64,000 nt of DNA from Puniceicoccaceae bacterium (GCA_028285755.1 JANQOQ010000006.1:496001-560000); one strand, 5' to 3'. Shown: positions 8,399 through 16,829, numbered from the stretch's first letter. The notes: a model not told the origin generated them from the letters alone. Made by a program: numbers and translations.

Positions 8399-8677
8399 AT
8401 GAACACAGCACAACAACTTACCAAAATCGGAGGTTTCCTGGGATTCACCCTGGTGTTCGTTTTTATACTCTGGAAAGATCGCGATATTACCATCGCGTTG
8501 AGGGATGCCTCAATCTCCTGCCTAATTCTCGCCTTCACATTCAAGCTACTCTCGAGCTACATGCAATCCATGATCACGCAGGTAAAACTGCGCAACATCC
8601 AGGAAGCAGAACAAATCGAAGAAGTGGCCGACTCTCATAACCCTGAATTACAGTCCCTCACCGAACAACAATCGTAA
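8399..8677 (+). CDS. small two-helix membrane protein in the flagellar operon, function unknown
   Basis: I do not recognise this 92-residue protein. It has two predicted membrane helices (about 11-25 and 37-54) and a polar acidic C-terminal tail (about 62-92, rich in Glu and Gln). It occupies the place between flhF and fliA where flhG is often found, but it has no ATPase motif. The start ATG at 8399 has no Shine-Dalgarno sequence. The preceding 75-bp gap is A/T rich with poly-A and poly-T runs. Conservation of such a gene beside flhF in relatives would support a flagellar role. That role is inferred from position only. Confidence 0.65.
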   Translation: MNTAQQLTKIGGFLGFTLVFVFILWKDRDITIALRDASISCLILAFTFKLLSSYMQSMITQVKLRNIQEAEQIEEVADSHNPELQSLTEQQS

Positions 8678-8701
8678 TTCACATGGAAAGCATTATGTCC
8701 T

Positions 8702-9478
8702 ATGGCAACTCAGACAATCAAGAAACCACCTAAACAAGCACTCAATGCTTATGCCTCTACCGAGAGGTCTAAGGAAAGTGTTGAAGATATCGTCACTCAA
8801 CATTTGCCATTGGTAAAATCAATAGTCGGCAAAATCAAAATGCGTTTGCCCGACCATATCGACTTTAATGATCTTTACAGTGTCGGGGTAGCGGGCCTCA
8901 TATCTGCAGTCCAGAAATACGATCACACGCGCAATAAGTCTTTTTCCAGTTTCGCATTTATCCGTATTCGCGGTGCGATCATTGATGAGCTTCGCCGACT
9001 CGATTGGATGCCGCGTGGTAATCGCGCCCAGGCAAAAATGCTACAGGACACAATCGCACAAATGGAAGCACGTCTGAAACGCCCTGTCGAAGAGCATGAA
9101 ATTCGCAAGGAGCTTGGGCTGTCCATTGAAGATTACGCAAAGCTCATGAAAAAGGTTCGCCCGATTTCCGTGGTCTCACTTGATCAAAGCGCAGACAGCG
9201 GAAGTGAGGACAGCCCTCCGCTCAAGGAAGCAATCGCAGACAGCTCTCAGGCAGCTATTCAGGAAAAAGTCGAGAAGAAGGAAATGATCAGCATGCTCAA
9301 AAAGAAAATTTCCACCCTGCCGGATTCTTCCCGCAAGGTTCTCGCTATGTATTACTTCGAAGGCATGCGCCTCTCCGAAATTGCAGAAGTCTTTGGCCTC
9401 ACTGAATCCCGTATTTGTCAAATTCATGCTCAGGCCATCACCAGCCTTCGTGCCTATGTCGATAAAGTAAACCAATAA
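8702..9478 (+). CDS. fliA: flagellar sigma factor FliA (sigma-28 family)
   Basis: The 258-residue protein has all family regions: region 2 (about 30-105, with HIDFNDLYSVGVAGL and FSSFAFIRIRGAIIDELR), region 3 (about 110-160) and region 4 with a helix-turn-helix (about 200-255, LSEIAEVFGLTESRICQIHAQA). The RGAIIDELR segment is diagnostic of FliA/WhiG-type sigma factors, which direct RNA polymerase to late flagellar and chemotaxis promoters. An acidic stretch at about 160-180 (SADSGSEDSPPL) matches other FliA proteins. It lies between the small membrane protein gene and motA (10 bp away). No anti-sigma factor flgM is seen. Confidence 0.93.
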   Translation: MATQTIKKPPKQALNAYASTERSKESVEDIVTQHLPLVKSIVGKIKMRLPDHIDFNDLYSVGVAGLISAVQKYDHTRNKSFSSFAFIRIRGAIIDELRRLDWMPRGNRAQAKMLQDTIAQMEARLKRPVEEHEIRKELGLSIEDYAKLMKKVRPISVVSLDQSADSGSEDSPPLKEAIADSSQAAIQEKVEKKEMISMLKKKISTLPDSSRKVLAMYYFEGMRLSEIAEVFGLTESRICQIHAQAITSLRAYVDKVNQ

Positions 9479-9488
9479 GCCTTATACC

Positions 9489-10349
9489 ATGTTTGTAATC
9501 ATAGGATTTGTGATAGTCTTAGCCTCCACTCTTGGAGGTTTTTCGGTAGCTGGAGGGAAACCTGCAGTATTGATCCACTTATCCGAAATTATCGTAATTG
9601 TGGGCATTACAATCGGGCTTATCGTGGTTGCAGCACCCCTACCTACTTTGATGGCTACCCTGAAGGGCGTTATGGGAACCTTTACGGGAGGAGGTCCCTC
9701 AAAAGATGATTTTATGGATCTGCTGAAAATGCTCTATGAGATGTTTACCCTCGGCAGACGTAACGGCCTCATCGCTCTGGATGAACACGTAGAAGACCCT
9801 TCGCAAAGCGCAATCATATCCAAATACAAGTCCTTCGTCAGCGACGACGAGAAAACCGATTTTTTAGTAAGTAATCTACGCCCCTTGATCGATGGTAAAA
9901 TTAAGCCCGATCAAATCTCATCACTCATGAATGCTGAAATCAAAAATAAGCATGATGAAGGAAAGGGACCGATTGAAGTATTGCACCTAGCAGGGGATTC
10001 CCTGCCGGGAATTGGAATTTGCGCAGCGGTTTTAGGGATTATCATCACCATGGGCGTTATTGATCAGGGTGCAGGCGCAGTTGGCTACAAAGTATCCGCA
10101 GCACTGACAGGAACTTTTCTGGGAGTATGGTTATCATACGGATTTATTAACCCCTTAGCCGGGCGTTTACATGCGCTGCAGGAAAGCCAAATAGTCTATT
10201 ATAAAATTTTGGCTGAAGCTTTAGGCGGATTTGCCAAGGGGCTTGCTCCCGCGATGGCCATTGAAGTGGCACGCAGGGCACTTCCCAAAGATGCGCGCCC
10301 AACTGCAACTGATCTCGAAGCAATGCTGAAGGAGCTAACCTCCAAATAA
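9489..10349 (+). CDS. motA: flagellar motor stator protein MotA
   Basis: The 286-residue protein has four membrane helices (about 3-20, 30-50, 170-190, 200-222) and the large cytoplasmic loop of the stator A subunit. LGRRNGLIALDEHVEDP (about 91-107) carries the Arg and Glu that contact the rotor. DSLPGIGICAAVLG (about 167-180) holds the helix-3 proline needed for torque. MotA with MotB forms the ion channel that powers rotation. The coupling ion cannot be read with confidence. The start lies 10 bp after fliA, and motB follows after 1 nt. Confidence 0.95.
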   Translation: MFVIIGFVIVLASTLGGFSVAGGKPAVLIHLSEIIVIVGITIGLIVVAAPLPTLMATLKGVMGTFTGGGPSKDDFMDLLKMLYEMFTLGRRNGLIALDEHVEDPSQSAIISKYKSFVSDDEKTDFLVSNLRPLIDGKIKPDQISSLMNAEIKNKHDEGKGPIEVLHLAGDSLPGIGICAAVLGIIITMGVIDQGAGAVGYKVSAALTGTFLGVWLSYGFINPLAGRLHALQESQIVYYKILAEALGGFAKGLAPAMAIEVARRALPKDARPTATDLEAMLKELTSK

Positions 10350-10350
10350 C

Positions 10351-11124
10351 GTGAGTAAATCTCCTCCAGAAAAACCCGCTTTAAACCATGAAGCCGCCCA
10401 GATAGAGACAGCCAAACATCATGGCGGCGCCTGGAAAGTGGCCGCTGCAGACTTTTTCACAGCGATGATGGCTCTGTTCATGGTCATGTGGATCCTCTCA
10501 CAGGATGATGAGCTACTTGAGCAAACCGCATTCTTTTTCAACAATCCATACACCGCGTTGGGTGAAATGGAAAAAAGCATGAACCCCATCGATCTGGGTG
10601 GCAGCAACTCGCTCACCGGTGATGAAGATTCCAATATGTCAGGTGCGGGTAAGCGGGACTTTGTAGAACAACTCGCCCAGGAATTTGTAAAACATCTGAA
10701 TATCAACGCGGATGATCAGGAATCTCCGCTTTCCGTAAACAGCACCTCGGATGGTTTAATCTTAACGGTATTTAATCGCTCTCAAAAACCGCTTTTCGAT
10801 ACCAATACCTCCGAATTTACCGAATGGGGCATTCTCGTAATGCGAAACATTGCATGGTTAATCGACCGTTACGATCTCAACGTTCGCATCGAAGCCCACA
10901 CCATGCCCAACTTTGAAGGCAATGAGGATTACAGTGCATGGGAATTGAGCGCAGATCAGGCAAACGCAGTGAGACGTACCCTGGTATACTACGCTCTTGA
11001 TGAAAAAAAGCTTTCCAGAGTCACCGCTTTCGCCAATACTCGCCCTATACAAGGAGTGGATCCGGCCTCCGAATCTCACCAACGCATTGAGATCAGCCTG
11101 GAGCCCAAGAATTATACATCATAA
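10351..11124 (+). CDS. motB: flagellar motor stator protein MotB
   Basis: The 257-residue protein starts at a GTG one nt after the motA stop. The single N-terminal membrane helix contains AAADFFTAMMALFMVMW (31-47), with the ion-binding Asp at residue 34. A linker (about 60-120) leads to an OmpA-like peptidoglycan-binding domain (about 125-255). GAWK before the helix is the usual MotB motif. MotB anchors the stator to peptidoglycan and carries the ion path. No ATG lies near the start, so GTG is well supported. Confidence 0.93.
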   Translation: MSKSPPEKPALNHEAAQIETAKHHGGAWKVAAADFFTAMMALFMVMWILSQDDELLEQTAFFFNNPYTALGEMEKSMNPIDLGGSNSLTGDEDSNMSGAGKRDFVEQLAQEFVKHLNINADDQESPLSVNSTSDGLILTVFNRSQKPLFDTNTSEFTEWGILVMRNIAWLIDRYDLNVRIEAHTMPNFEGNEDYSAWELSADQANAVRRTLVYYALDEKKLSRVTAFANTRPIQGVDPASESHQRIEISLEPKNYTS

Positions 11125-11127
11125 ATC

Positions 11128-11370
11128 ATGGAAAGCTACCTGAAAGGCAAAAAACGCCTGGATGAACCCTCTGCAAAACTCAGCGAGCTTAAAAGTATGA
11201 GTCAGGCTAGCAGCGGCATACCTGCCCAGGACTTAAATAAAGTGGAAATTGCGAGTGGTGAAGATGCCGCCCGGGTTGAGTGTGTTACCCAGGATGGCCG
11301 AATTACAAAAATCATTGTTTACTGCAAGTGCGGAGACCAGATTGAGCTGAACTGCAAGTACGGCGCTTAG
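11128..11370 (+). CDS. small four-cysteine protein at the end of the flagellar operon, unknown
   Basis: This 80-residue protein starts 3 nt after motB and is probably co-transcribed. I do not recognise it. The N-terminal half is polar and Ser/Lys rich. The C-terminal half (about 38-80) looks folded and contains four cysteines at 52, 66, 68 and 76 (VEC, YCKCGDQIELNC), a spacing that could hold a metal ion. There is no signal peptide or membrane helix, so it is probably cytosolic. The codon pattern and tight spacing make it a likely real gene. Metal binding is a guess from the cysteines. Confidence 0.7.
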   Translation: MESYLKGKKRLDEPSAKLSELKSMSQASSGIPAQDLNKVEIASGEDAARVECVTQDGRITKIIVYCKCGDQIELNCKYGA

Positions 11371-11422
11371 CTCAAAACGCAGCTTACTCGTATCGTTTAG
11401 AGCTTAGCTATTCGCTTGACAG

Positions 11423-11450
11423 TTATTCACATATTCACAAGTTATTCACA
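11423..11450 (+). repeat. three DnaA-box-like direct repeats
   Basis: TTATTCACA occurs at 11423-11431 and 11442-11450, both exact matches to the DnaA-box consensus TTATNCACA. A third copy with one mismatch (ATATTCACA) sits between them at 11431-11439. The cluster lies in the 206-bp gap between the motility operon and the tolC-like gene. It could be a DnaA-controlled promoter or a DnaA titration/origin element. No clear A/T-rich unwinding region is next to it. Confidence 0.45.
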
Positions 11451-11474
11451 TGTGATTAGGAACTGCGTGGAAGC

Positions 11475-11520
11475 TTTTTTCTCGCCTTCATGGATATTAC
11501 CATTGATCGAGGCGAAAAAA
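11475..11520. repeat. nested palindrome upstream of the tolC-like gene
   Basis: A run of six T and TCGCCT (11475-11487, with one bulged C) can pair with AGGCGA and a run of A (11510-11520). Within the loop, ATGG (11490-11493) can pair with CCAT (11500-11503). The A-run is on the 3' side on both strands, so it is not a standard intrinsic terminator. It lies 25 bp from the DnaA-box-like repeats. Confidence 0.4.
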
Positions 11521-11576
11521 TTGTCATCACTAGTAACCGTTCAGACAATTATTCGAATATTCAATCTATCTTATTC

Positions 11577-13004
11577 ATGAAACACTATTTTCGATTTCCG
11601 ATTCTCCTAATTGTACTTTCCTGGCTGAGCAGCTCTCTAAACGGTCAAGGCAGCATTTATGACTACACCCCCGAAAACCTTTATCCTGAACTACGGGCGG
11701 TGCTCAAAGAAGCGGAAACAAATGCCCTGGGTTATCAAAACCTCGATTACAGCCTGGCTGAGGCCCGCATCAATAACCGGCTCGCCAGAACGAACAATCG
11801 CCCATCTGTTGGACTAAGTACGGGCGGTGGTTTTTTTGCTTCAAGTTTTGATAATGGGAGAGATGATGATCCTAATACACCGGAAGATGAGACTATTGAA
11901 AGCACAGCTTACCAACCTCAATTTGGTATTAATGATTTAAATCTCGGCCTCAGTTATACAATCTATCAGTGGGGAGCTAAAAGGGCCAATCACCGCATTG
12001 CGGATAAGAGCTTTGAAAATTACCTGATCGGATACAAACAAAGTGTTGAGAGTTTTGCTCAAGACATACGTGTCCAATTCATGCAGCTTATCATTCAAAA
12101 ATTTAATCAACGTAGCCTCAATTTGCAGATTGAAATCGCTCAGGATAATATTGCACAGGAAGCCATTCTCTACGAAGAAGGTAAAATTTCAGATGATAAT
12201 TATACCCGTCTCTCCAACTCACGTAAGATGTTCATTCTCGATCTGGAACAAACTAAGCGCTATTTTGATCGTGCCCTGGAGGATTTCCGTAAGGTAACAG
12301 GCGTACAGAATTTTAATGAAAGTCAGATCCCGACCAACATTCCTCAGGTTGAAATTAATAATAACCAATTTATATCTCTGGCAAACCAGACTAAAAGTCA
12401 GGATTTTGCAGACCTCACATCCATACAACAGGCAAAAATTTCCGTAGATATTGCAGAAGAATCCATAATAACAACGCAGGCGGGATCACGGCCATCACTA
12501 TTTGCATATGCCGGTTCCAATTTTGACGTTGAAGCTACTGAGGGTAACGAACGTATTTTTGAATACTATGGTGGTCTGAGACTTGGCTGGACGATCTATA
12601 ATGGCGGCGCGACTCAGATGAATATGCGTAAGGCATATAGCCGTCGGGTACAGCGTATGGTGGATTTGGAAGATGCAAAACTGAATGCATCCATTGGCCT
12701 AGAACGCCAATTAGTAGATTTGGATTATCGTTTACGGCGATTGGAAATCGGTGAAGCCGACTATCAACTTGCACTCCAGAATTACGAAAAGTCCAAGGAT
12801 GAATACGCACGCGGGCGCATGTCTGATATCCAATTCAAGCAGGTCGAAAACCAAAGGTTGAATGAAGAGCAGGCCGTGTATTCCCGCCGTCGGGACTACA
12901 TCGTCCAGGTATCTAACTTTCTGCGTTTCATCGGTAAAGATCCTATCTTCAATGTACTCACCTTACCTGAGAACAAGGATCTGAGCCACTTGAAGACTCG
13001 CTAA
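11577..13004 (+). CDS. TolC-family outer-membrane efflux protein
   Basis: From the ATG at 11577 the 475-residue product begins MKHYFRFPILLIVLSWLSSS, a clear signal peptide. The frame is open upstream to 11490, but that would bury the signal peptide. The rest is the repeated coiled-coil architecture of outer-membrane efflux proteins: helical blocks at about 45-75, 140-250 and 290-455 separated by beta-strand regions with many Tyr and Gly (for example GLRLGWTIYNGGATQM near 350-365). It would form the outer-membrane channel of the exporter encoded by the next three genes. Substrate cannot be inferred. Confidence 0.85.
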   Translation: MKHYFRFPILLIVLSWLSSSLNGQGSIYDYTPENLYPELRAVLKEAETNALGYQNLDYSLAEARINNRLARTNNRPSVGLSTGGGFFASSFDNGRDDDPNTPEDETIESTAYQPQFGINDLNLGLSYTIYQWGAKRANHRIADKSFENYLIGYKQSVESFAQDIRVQFMQLIIQKFNQRSLNLQIEIAQDNIAQEAILYEEGKISDDNYTRLSNSRKMFILDLEQTKRYFDRALEDFRKVTGVQNFNESQIPTNIPQVEINNNQFISLANQTKSQDFADLTSIQQAKISVDIAEESIITTQAGSRPSLFAYAGSNFDVEATEGNERIFEYYGGLRLGWTIYNGGATQMNMRKAYSRRVQRMVDLEDAKLNASIGLERQLVDLDYRLRRLEIGEADYQLALQNYEKSKDEYARGRMSDIQFKQVENQRLNEEQAVYSRRRDYIVQVSNFLRFIGKDPIFNVLTLPENKDLSHLKTR

Positions 13005-13028
13005 GCAAAATCCGCATGTATTTCATTG

Positions 13029-13053
13029 ACAACCGATCCATTTGATCGGTTGT
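13029..13053. promoter_or_regulatory. perfect 10-bp inverted repeat before the membrane-fusion gene
   Basis: ACAACCGATC (13029-13038) and GATCGGTTGT (13044-13053) flank a 5-nt spacer. It lies 25 bp after the tolC-like stop and 40 bp before the next start. No T-run follows, so a terminator is unlikely. Size and symmetry fit an operator for a TetR-like or similar dimeric repressor. A possible promoter (TTGATC 13042, TAAATA 13064, 16-bp spacer) overlaps it. Confidence 0.45.
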
Positions 13054-13092
13054 GTTGAACGCTTAAATAGATTGATTATCTAATATAGCGCA

Positions 13093-14247
13093 ATGTCAGC
13101 AAGTAAGCGATCTCCTAAAACAGGCTTAAAGTCTATTTTGTCATTCAAAGTTCTTCGCTGGGTCATACTCCTAGTTATTCTAATAGGAGTAGGCTTGGGA
13201 TTTTATTGGAACACAATTCCCGAAGCTGAAGTTTCGAGAGCTACCCGGGAAACCGCACAAGATATCGTATTGGGAACTGTGAAGGTCGAGGAATATCACT
13301 TGCTCGAACTTCGCGCAGAACGCGAAGGCATGGTGCTCGAAAGTCCCATGGAAATCGGGGATCAGGTAACGCGTGGCCAGATACTCCTTAAGCAGGACAC
13401 CGAAGACAAACAACTTGAATTGGAACGTCTGCTCATCGAAAAGGACACACTCGAAAAGAACTACGCCATTACTCATCCTGAAGAGTATACGCTTATTAAA
13501 ATCGATGAGGATCTTGAAGATCTGCGACGGGATGTTCAGCGCGGTATTCGCCCGGAGCGGGAACTGGAGCTAGCATTAAGAAACCGCCAACTGCATATCG
13601 AAAACATGGAACGGCGGGAAATAAACGAGCAAACAAATCTGAGTCAAAAAGACCTCGAAATCCGCAAACACCGCCTGGACATCGAAAAAATGACCTTACG
13701 TAGCCCTGTGGACGGCGAAATCATCGAAGTCTTCTCACGTGAAGGGGATCTGGTGAACGGGGGCCAAACGGTGTTTCACATCATCGACAGCCGTCGTCTG
13801 GTAACTGCAGAAATTTCCGAAGAAGATTACGACAAGGTAGAAGTGGGGTTACCGGCACTCATTAAATTTCTCGCCTACCCGGAACAAACTTTTAACGCTA
13901 CAGTGACTCAATTATTGCCGACCGCCAATGCGATCACCCAAAGATATATTATCTATCTTGAAGTCCTGGATATTGAACCTGAACGACTAACCCCGGGTCT
14001 TACCGGTGAAGTCAGTATTATTGCAGACCGCCGCGAAAACTCTGTGCTTATTCCCAGTCAGGCACTCATCGGTAATAATGTGCTACGGGTAAAAGGCGGA
14101 CAGGTTCAGTTCGTAAAGGTGGTTCCCGGCTTCCGCAGTCTACTGAAGATCGAAATACTTGAAGGCATTCAGGAAGGCGATGTGGTGATTACTGAGGATC
14201 TCACCAGCTTCCGGGATGGTGAACTCGTTAGGACCAGTTTTCAGTAA
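13093..14247 (+). CDS. HlyD/MacA-family periplasmic adaptor (membrane-fusion) protein
   Basis: The 384-residue protein has one N-terminal membrane helix (about 21-42), a split lipoyl (biotinyl-like) domain (about 65-100 and 200-230, with SPVDGEIIEV), a coiled-coil hairpin rich in Glu, Arg and Leu (about 100-200), and beta-barrel and membrane-proximal domains (about 235-384). This is the architecture of adaptors that link an inner-membrane transporter to a TolC channel. The gene follows the TolC-like gene and is 23 bp before the permease gene. Together with the permease and ATPase it most resembles MacAB-TolC-type exporters. Confidence 0.85.
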   Translation: MSASKRSPKTGLKSILSFKVLRWVILLVILIGVGLGFYWNTIPEAEVSRATRETAQDIVLGTVKVEEYHLLELRAEREGMVLESPMEIGDQVTRGQILLKQDTEDKQLELERLLIEKDTLEKNYAITHPEEYTLIKIDEDLEDLRRDVQRGIRPERELELALRNRQLHIENMERREINEQTNLSQKDLEIRKHRLDIEKMTLRSPVDGEIIEVFSREGDLVNGGQTVFHIIDSRRLVTAEISEEDYDKVEVGLPALIKFLAYPEQTFNATVTQLLPTANAITQRYIIYLEVLDIEPERLTPGLTGEVSIIADRRENSVLIPSQALIGNNVLRVKGGQVQFVKVVPGFRSLLKIEILEGIQEGDVVITEDLTSFRDGELVRTSFQ

Positions 14248-14270
14248 TTAAGAGATTTAGCGGCTAAATC

Positions 14271-15521
14271 ATGTCACCAAACTTAAGGATAGCGATCCGG
14301 TTTCTTGTATCGAAGAAACGAACAATGATCATGAGTCTCACCGGCATTGTGCTCGGGGTTGCGCTATTCATCCTGGCACTCTCAATGACCACTGGATTTG
14401 AGCAGCTCTTTATTAAAACCGTTTTAGGGGCAAATGGGGCCGTACGTGTACAAGATAAATTTCAGGAAAACCTGGTAAGTTATCAAATCAGCCAGCAAGA
14501 AACCGGTAATCAGTTTGAATTTGGCCGCGCTGCGGGTCGTAAATATCGACCGGGCGTGGAACATGCGGATAAAGTGATCGAGGGCATTATGGAATTTAAA
14601 AATGTCATCGCCGCATCCAAAGTATTACGCGGGGGTGTTGAGGTATCCAATAATTTTAAGGAGGAACCGGGTCAACTCTACGGCATCGAAAAAGATACAC
14701 ACCTGCTGGTATCCGACTTGGAAGAGCAAATCGTATTCGGCTCCCTGCTGGAATTTCAGCGTAACCCTACCGGAGTCATGATCGGCTCAGTTCTGGCAGA
14801 TCGCATGCTCTTGGAGCCCGGTGAATCCATCATCATTTCCGAGGCAAATGAACCCTACCGGTTTATCGTAGAAGCCATTTACGAAACCGGTTACCGCGAG
14901 ATCGACCGCGAACGTATCTTCGTTGATATTAATCAGGCGCGCACCGTTTTTAAGCGCCCCCACGAAACCTCCTACGTGCAAGTCAGCCTTTTTGATCCTG
15001 AAAAGGCGGATGATGACCGCTTTATGATGGAAGCCGTTGTCCAGCATATCGTCGCCCCGTGGCAGGAACGCGAAAAAGTCTGGCTGCAATTCTTTAAGGC
15101 ACTCCGCGTTATTTCCAGCGCCAGCCTGCTCTCAATCATCATCATTGCTGGCCTGGGCATGTATAGCACACTGGCAATCATCGTTATGGAAAAAACCCGC
15201 GAGATATCGATTCTACGCTCCATGGGATACACCCGCAAAGACGTTACCAACATTTTTATTTGGCAGGGTTTCATTGTGACCTTGATCGGCATCGGATTTG
15301 GCTGGCTAACGGGTGCCTTCCTTACCTATACCATTTCACGCATACCCATTCGTATCCGCGGTATATTTTCTACAGATACCTTTGTTGTGGATTGGTCGTT
15401 TAGCCACTACTTACTCGCGGCAGTGATCGCATTCTTTATCGTAATGACCGCTTGTATATTACCTGCGCGTCGTGCTTCCCGGCTTGAACCTGCAGATGTG
15501 GTGAGGGGGACCAGCGGATAA
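14271..15521 (+). CDS. ABC exporter permease, FtsX/LolE-MacB type
   Basis: The 416-residue protein has one N-terminal membrane helix (about 20-42), a periplasmic domain of about 225 residues, and three C-terminal helices (about 285-310, 330-355, 378-402). EKTREISILRSMGYTRKDV (about 305-323) is the coupling-helix signature of LolC/LolE-like FtsX permeases, and the end PARRASRLEPADVVRG is also typical. It would work as a homodimer with the ATPase encoded immediately downstream; the stop overlaps that ATG by 1 nt. The gene is in line with the adaptor and TolC-like genes, suggesting a tripartite exporter rather than a plain lipoprotein-release complex. Confidence 0.85.
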   Translation: MSPNLRIAIRFLVSKKRTMIMSLTGIVLGVALFILALSMTTGFEQLFIKTVLGANGAVRVQDKFQENLVSYQISQQETGNQFEFGRAAGRKYRPGVEHADKVIEGIMEFKNVIAASKVLRGGVEVSNNFKEEPGQLYGIEKDTHLLVSDLEEQIVFGSLLEFQRNPTGVMIGSVLADRMLLEPGESIIISEANEPYRFIVEAIYETGYREIDRERIFVDINQARTVFKRPHETSYVQVSLFDPEKADDDRFMMEAVVQHIVAPWQEREKVWLQFFKALRVISSASLLSIIIIAGLGMYSTLAIIVMEKTREISILRSMGYTRKDVTNIFIWQGFIVTLIGIGFGWLTGAFLTYTISRIPIRIRGIFSTDTFVVDWSFSHYLLAAVIAFFIVMTACILPARRASRLEPADVVRGTSG

Positions 15522-16225
15522 TGCACGAGGGAGATCCATCAAAGGCCGTCCTATCCTGCCGGGGCGTACATAAGTATCTGGGGGATGAAACCCAGCAAGT
15601 ACACGTACTCAAAGGTGTGGATATCAACCTTTACCGGGGTAATACCTACGCCATTGTTGGACCCTCCGGCTGTGGTAAAAGCACGCTCCTGTATACATTG
15701 GGCTTGCTCGACCGTCAGGATGAGGGGCATATCAATATCGACGGTATCGATGTCACGAAAGCAAGCGATGAAGAGCGCACCCAGATTCGCAATGAAAAAA
15801 TCGGCTTCGTCTTTCAGTTTCACTTTCTTTTACCTGAATTCACAGCCACCGAGAATCTGATCATACCGATGTGGAAACGCGGCAACCGCAAGGCCCTGAC
15901 AATGGAACGCCGGGCGCACATGCTTTTGCAGTCCGTCGGTCTGGGGGATAAAACGCACCGCCTGGCTAACCGTCTCTCCGGAGGTGAGCAACAACGCGTG
16001 GCCATAGCCCGTGCCCTGGCAAACGACCCCCCCATTGTCCTTGCCGACGAGCCAACGGGTAATCTGGACGTGCGCAACTCCAATATCGTTTTCGACCTGC
16101 TCTATCAACTCTCCAAAAAGAACAATCAGGCAGTACTTATCGTGACTCACAACCCCGATATTGCACGTCGCTGCGACTTTATCCTCAAAATGCGCGACGG
16201 GGTTTTCACTACGATGGATTCCTGA
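15521..16225 (+). CDS. ABC transporter ATP-binding protein, LolD-like
   Basis: The 234-residue protein is a complete nucleotide-binding subunit: Walker [10 protein letters not shown] (47-55), Q-loop segment [18 protein letters not shown] (about 96-113), signature [15 protein letters not shown] (about 147-161), Walker [13 protein letters not shown] (about 167-178) and H-loop VTHN. The Q-loop segment closely resembles that of LolD, the lipoprotein-release ATPase. It powers the FtsX-type permease whose gene it overlaps by 1 nt. Whether the system moves lipoproteins or another amphiphile is not shown by the sequence. Confidence 0.88.
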   Translation: MHEGDPSKAVLSCRGVHKYLGDETQQVHVLKGVDINLYRGNTYAIVGPSGCGKSTLLYTLGLLDRQDEGHINIDGIDVTKASDEERTQIRNEKIGFVFQFHFLLPEFTATENLIIPMWKRGNRKALTMERRAHMLLQSVGLGDKTHRLANRLSGGEQQRVAIARALANDPPIVLADEPTGNLDVRNSNIVFDLLYQLSKKNNQAVLIVTHNPDIARRCDFILKMRDGVFTTMDS

Positions 16226-16277
16226 TTTTCGAGCATTGCGCATTGACTTATCACCGGCATCTTCGTTCCTATATCCT

Positions 16278-16829
16278 ATGGATGACGAAATCGCCAAAGT
16301 TATATTTGATAGCCAGCAAATCAAAACCCGCGTGGAAGAACTGGGTAGTCAAATCTCGAAGGATTTCGCAGGCGAAGAATTGGTCGTAATCTCGATCATT
16401 AATGGGGCACTCCTGTTTACAGCCGATTTGATACGTACGATTGAGATACCCGTAAAGTTGGATTGCATTCGTGCACGAAGCTCGTTTTCAGTCTATACAG
16501 ATCGTTCCTCGCCGAAAATCATTGACACCCTGCGCCTGGATATCAGCAACCAGAATGTTCTGGTCGTCGATGATGTAGTGGACACCGGAAATACGCTCAG
16601 CCAGGTAGTTAAGCAACTCAACCTGCTTCAGGCGAAAAAAGTGAAGACCTGTGTGCTCTTACACAAAAACCCCTCCACTCCCTCGTCCTTTGCCTGCGAC
16701 TATGTGGGCTTTCATATAGAGCAGGACTTCGCAGTCGGTTATGGGCTAGACTTTGCAGAACGGTATCGCTATCTCCCTTATATTGGAGTACTCCGGCCCG
16801 ATTTGCTAAACCCGCCCGAATGGGCATAA
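16278..16829 (+). CDS. hpt: hypoxanthine (guanine) phosphoribosyltransferase
   Basis: From the ATG at 16278 the protein has 183 residues, the usual family length; the open frame further upstream has no family similarity. The PRPP-binding signature VLVVDDVVDTGNTL is at 94-107 and INGALLFTADLIR at 41-53. The N-terminal start DEIAKVIFDSQQIKTRVEELG is typical of Hpt. The enzyme salvages hypoxanthine and guanine to IMP and GMP using PRPP in the cytosol. The flexible-loop region (about 66-78) differs from the common SSYG form. The gene follows the exporter operon by 52 bp and precedes the permease pair by 19 bp. Confidence 0.88.
   Translation: MDDEIAKVIFDSQQIKTRVEELGSQISKDFAGEELVVISIINGALLFTADLIRTIEIPVKLDCIRARSSFSVYTDRSSPKIIDTLRLDISNQNVLVVDDVVDTGNTLSQVVKQLNLLQAKKVKTCVLLHKNPSTPSSFACDYVGFHIEQDFAVGYGLDFAERYRYLPYIGVLRPDLLNPPEWA

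Noticed and set aside
11475-11520. Intrinsic terminator after the motility operon
   Set aside because: The stem ends in an A-run, not a T-run, on either strand, so it does not fit an intrinsic terminator; it is kept only as a palindrome.
11490-11576. Extended N-terminus of the TolC-like protein
   Set aside because: The upstream ATG at 11490 lies within the palindrome loop and would put 29 polar residues before the signal peptide; the ATG at 11577 gives a proper signal peptide.
16161-16277. Extended N-terminus of Hpt
   Set aside because: The upstream part overlaps the ABC ATPase gene in another frame and has no family similarity; the ATG at 16278 gives the usual 183-residue length.
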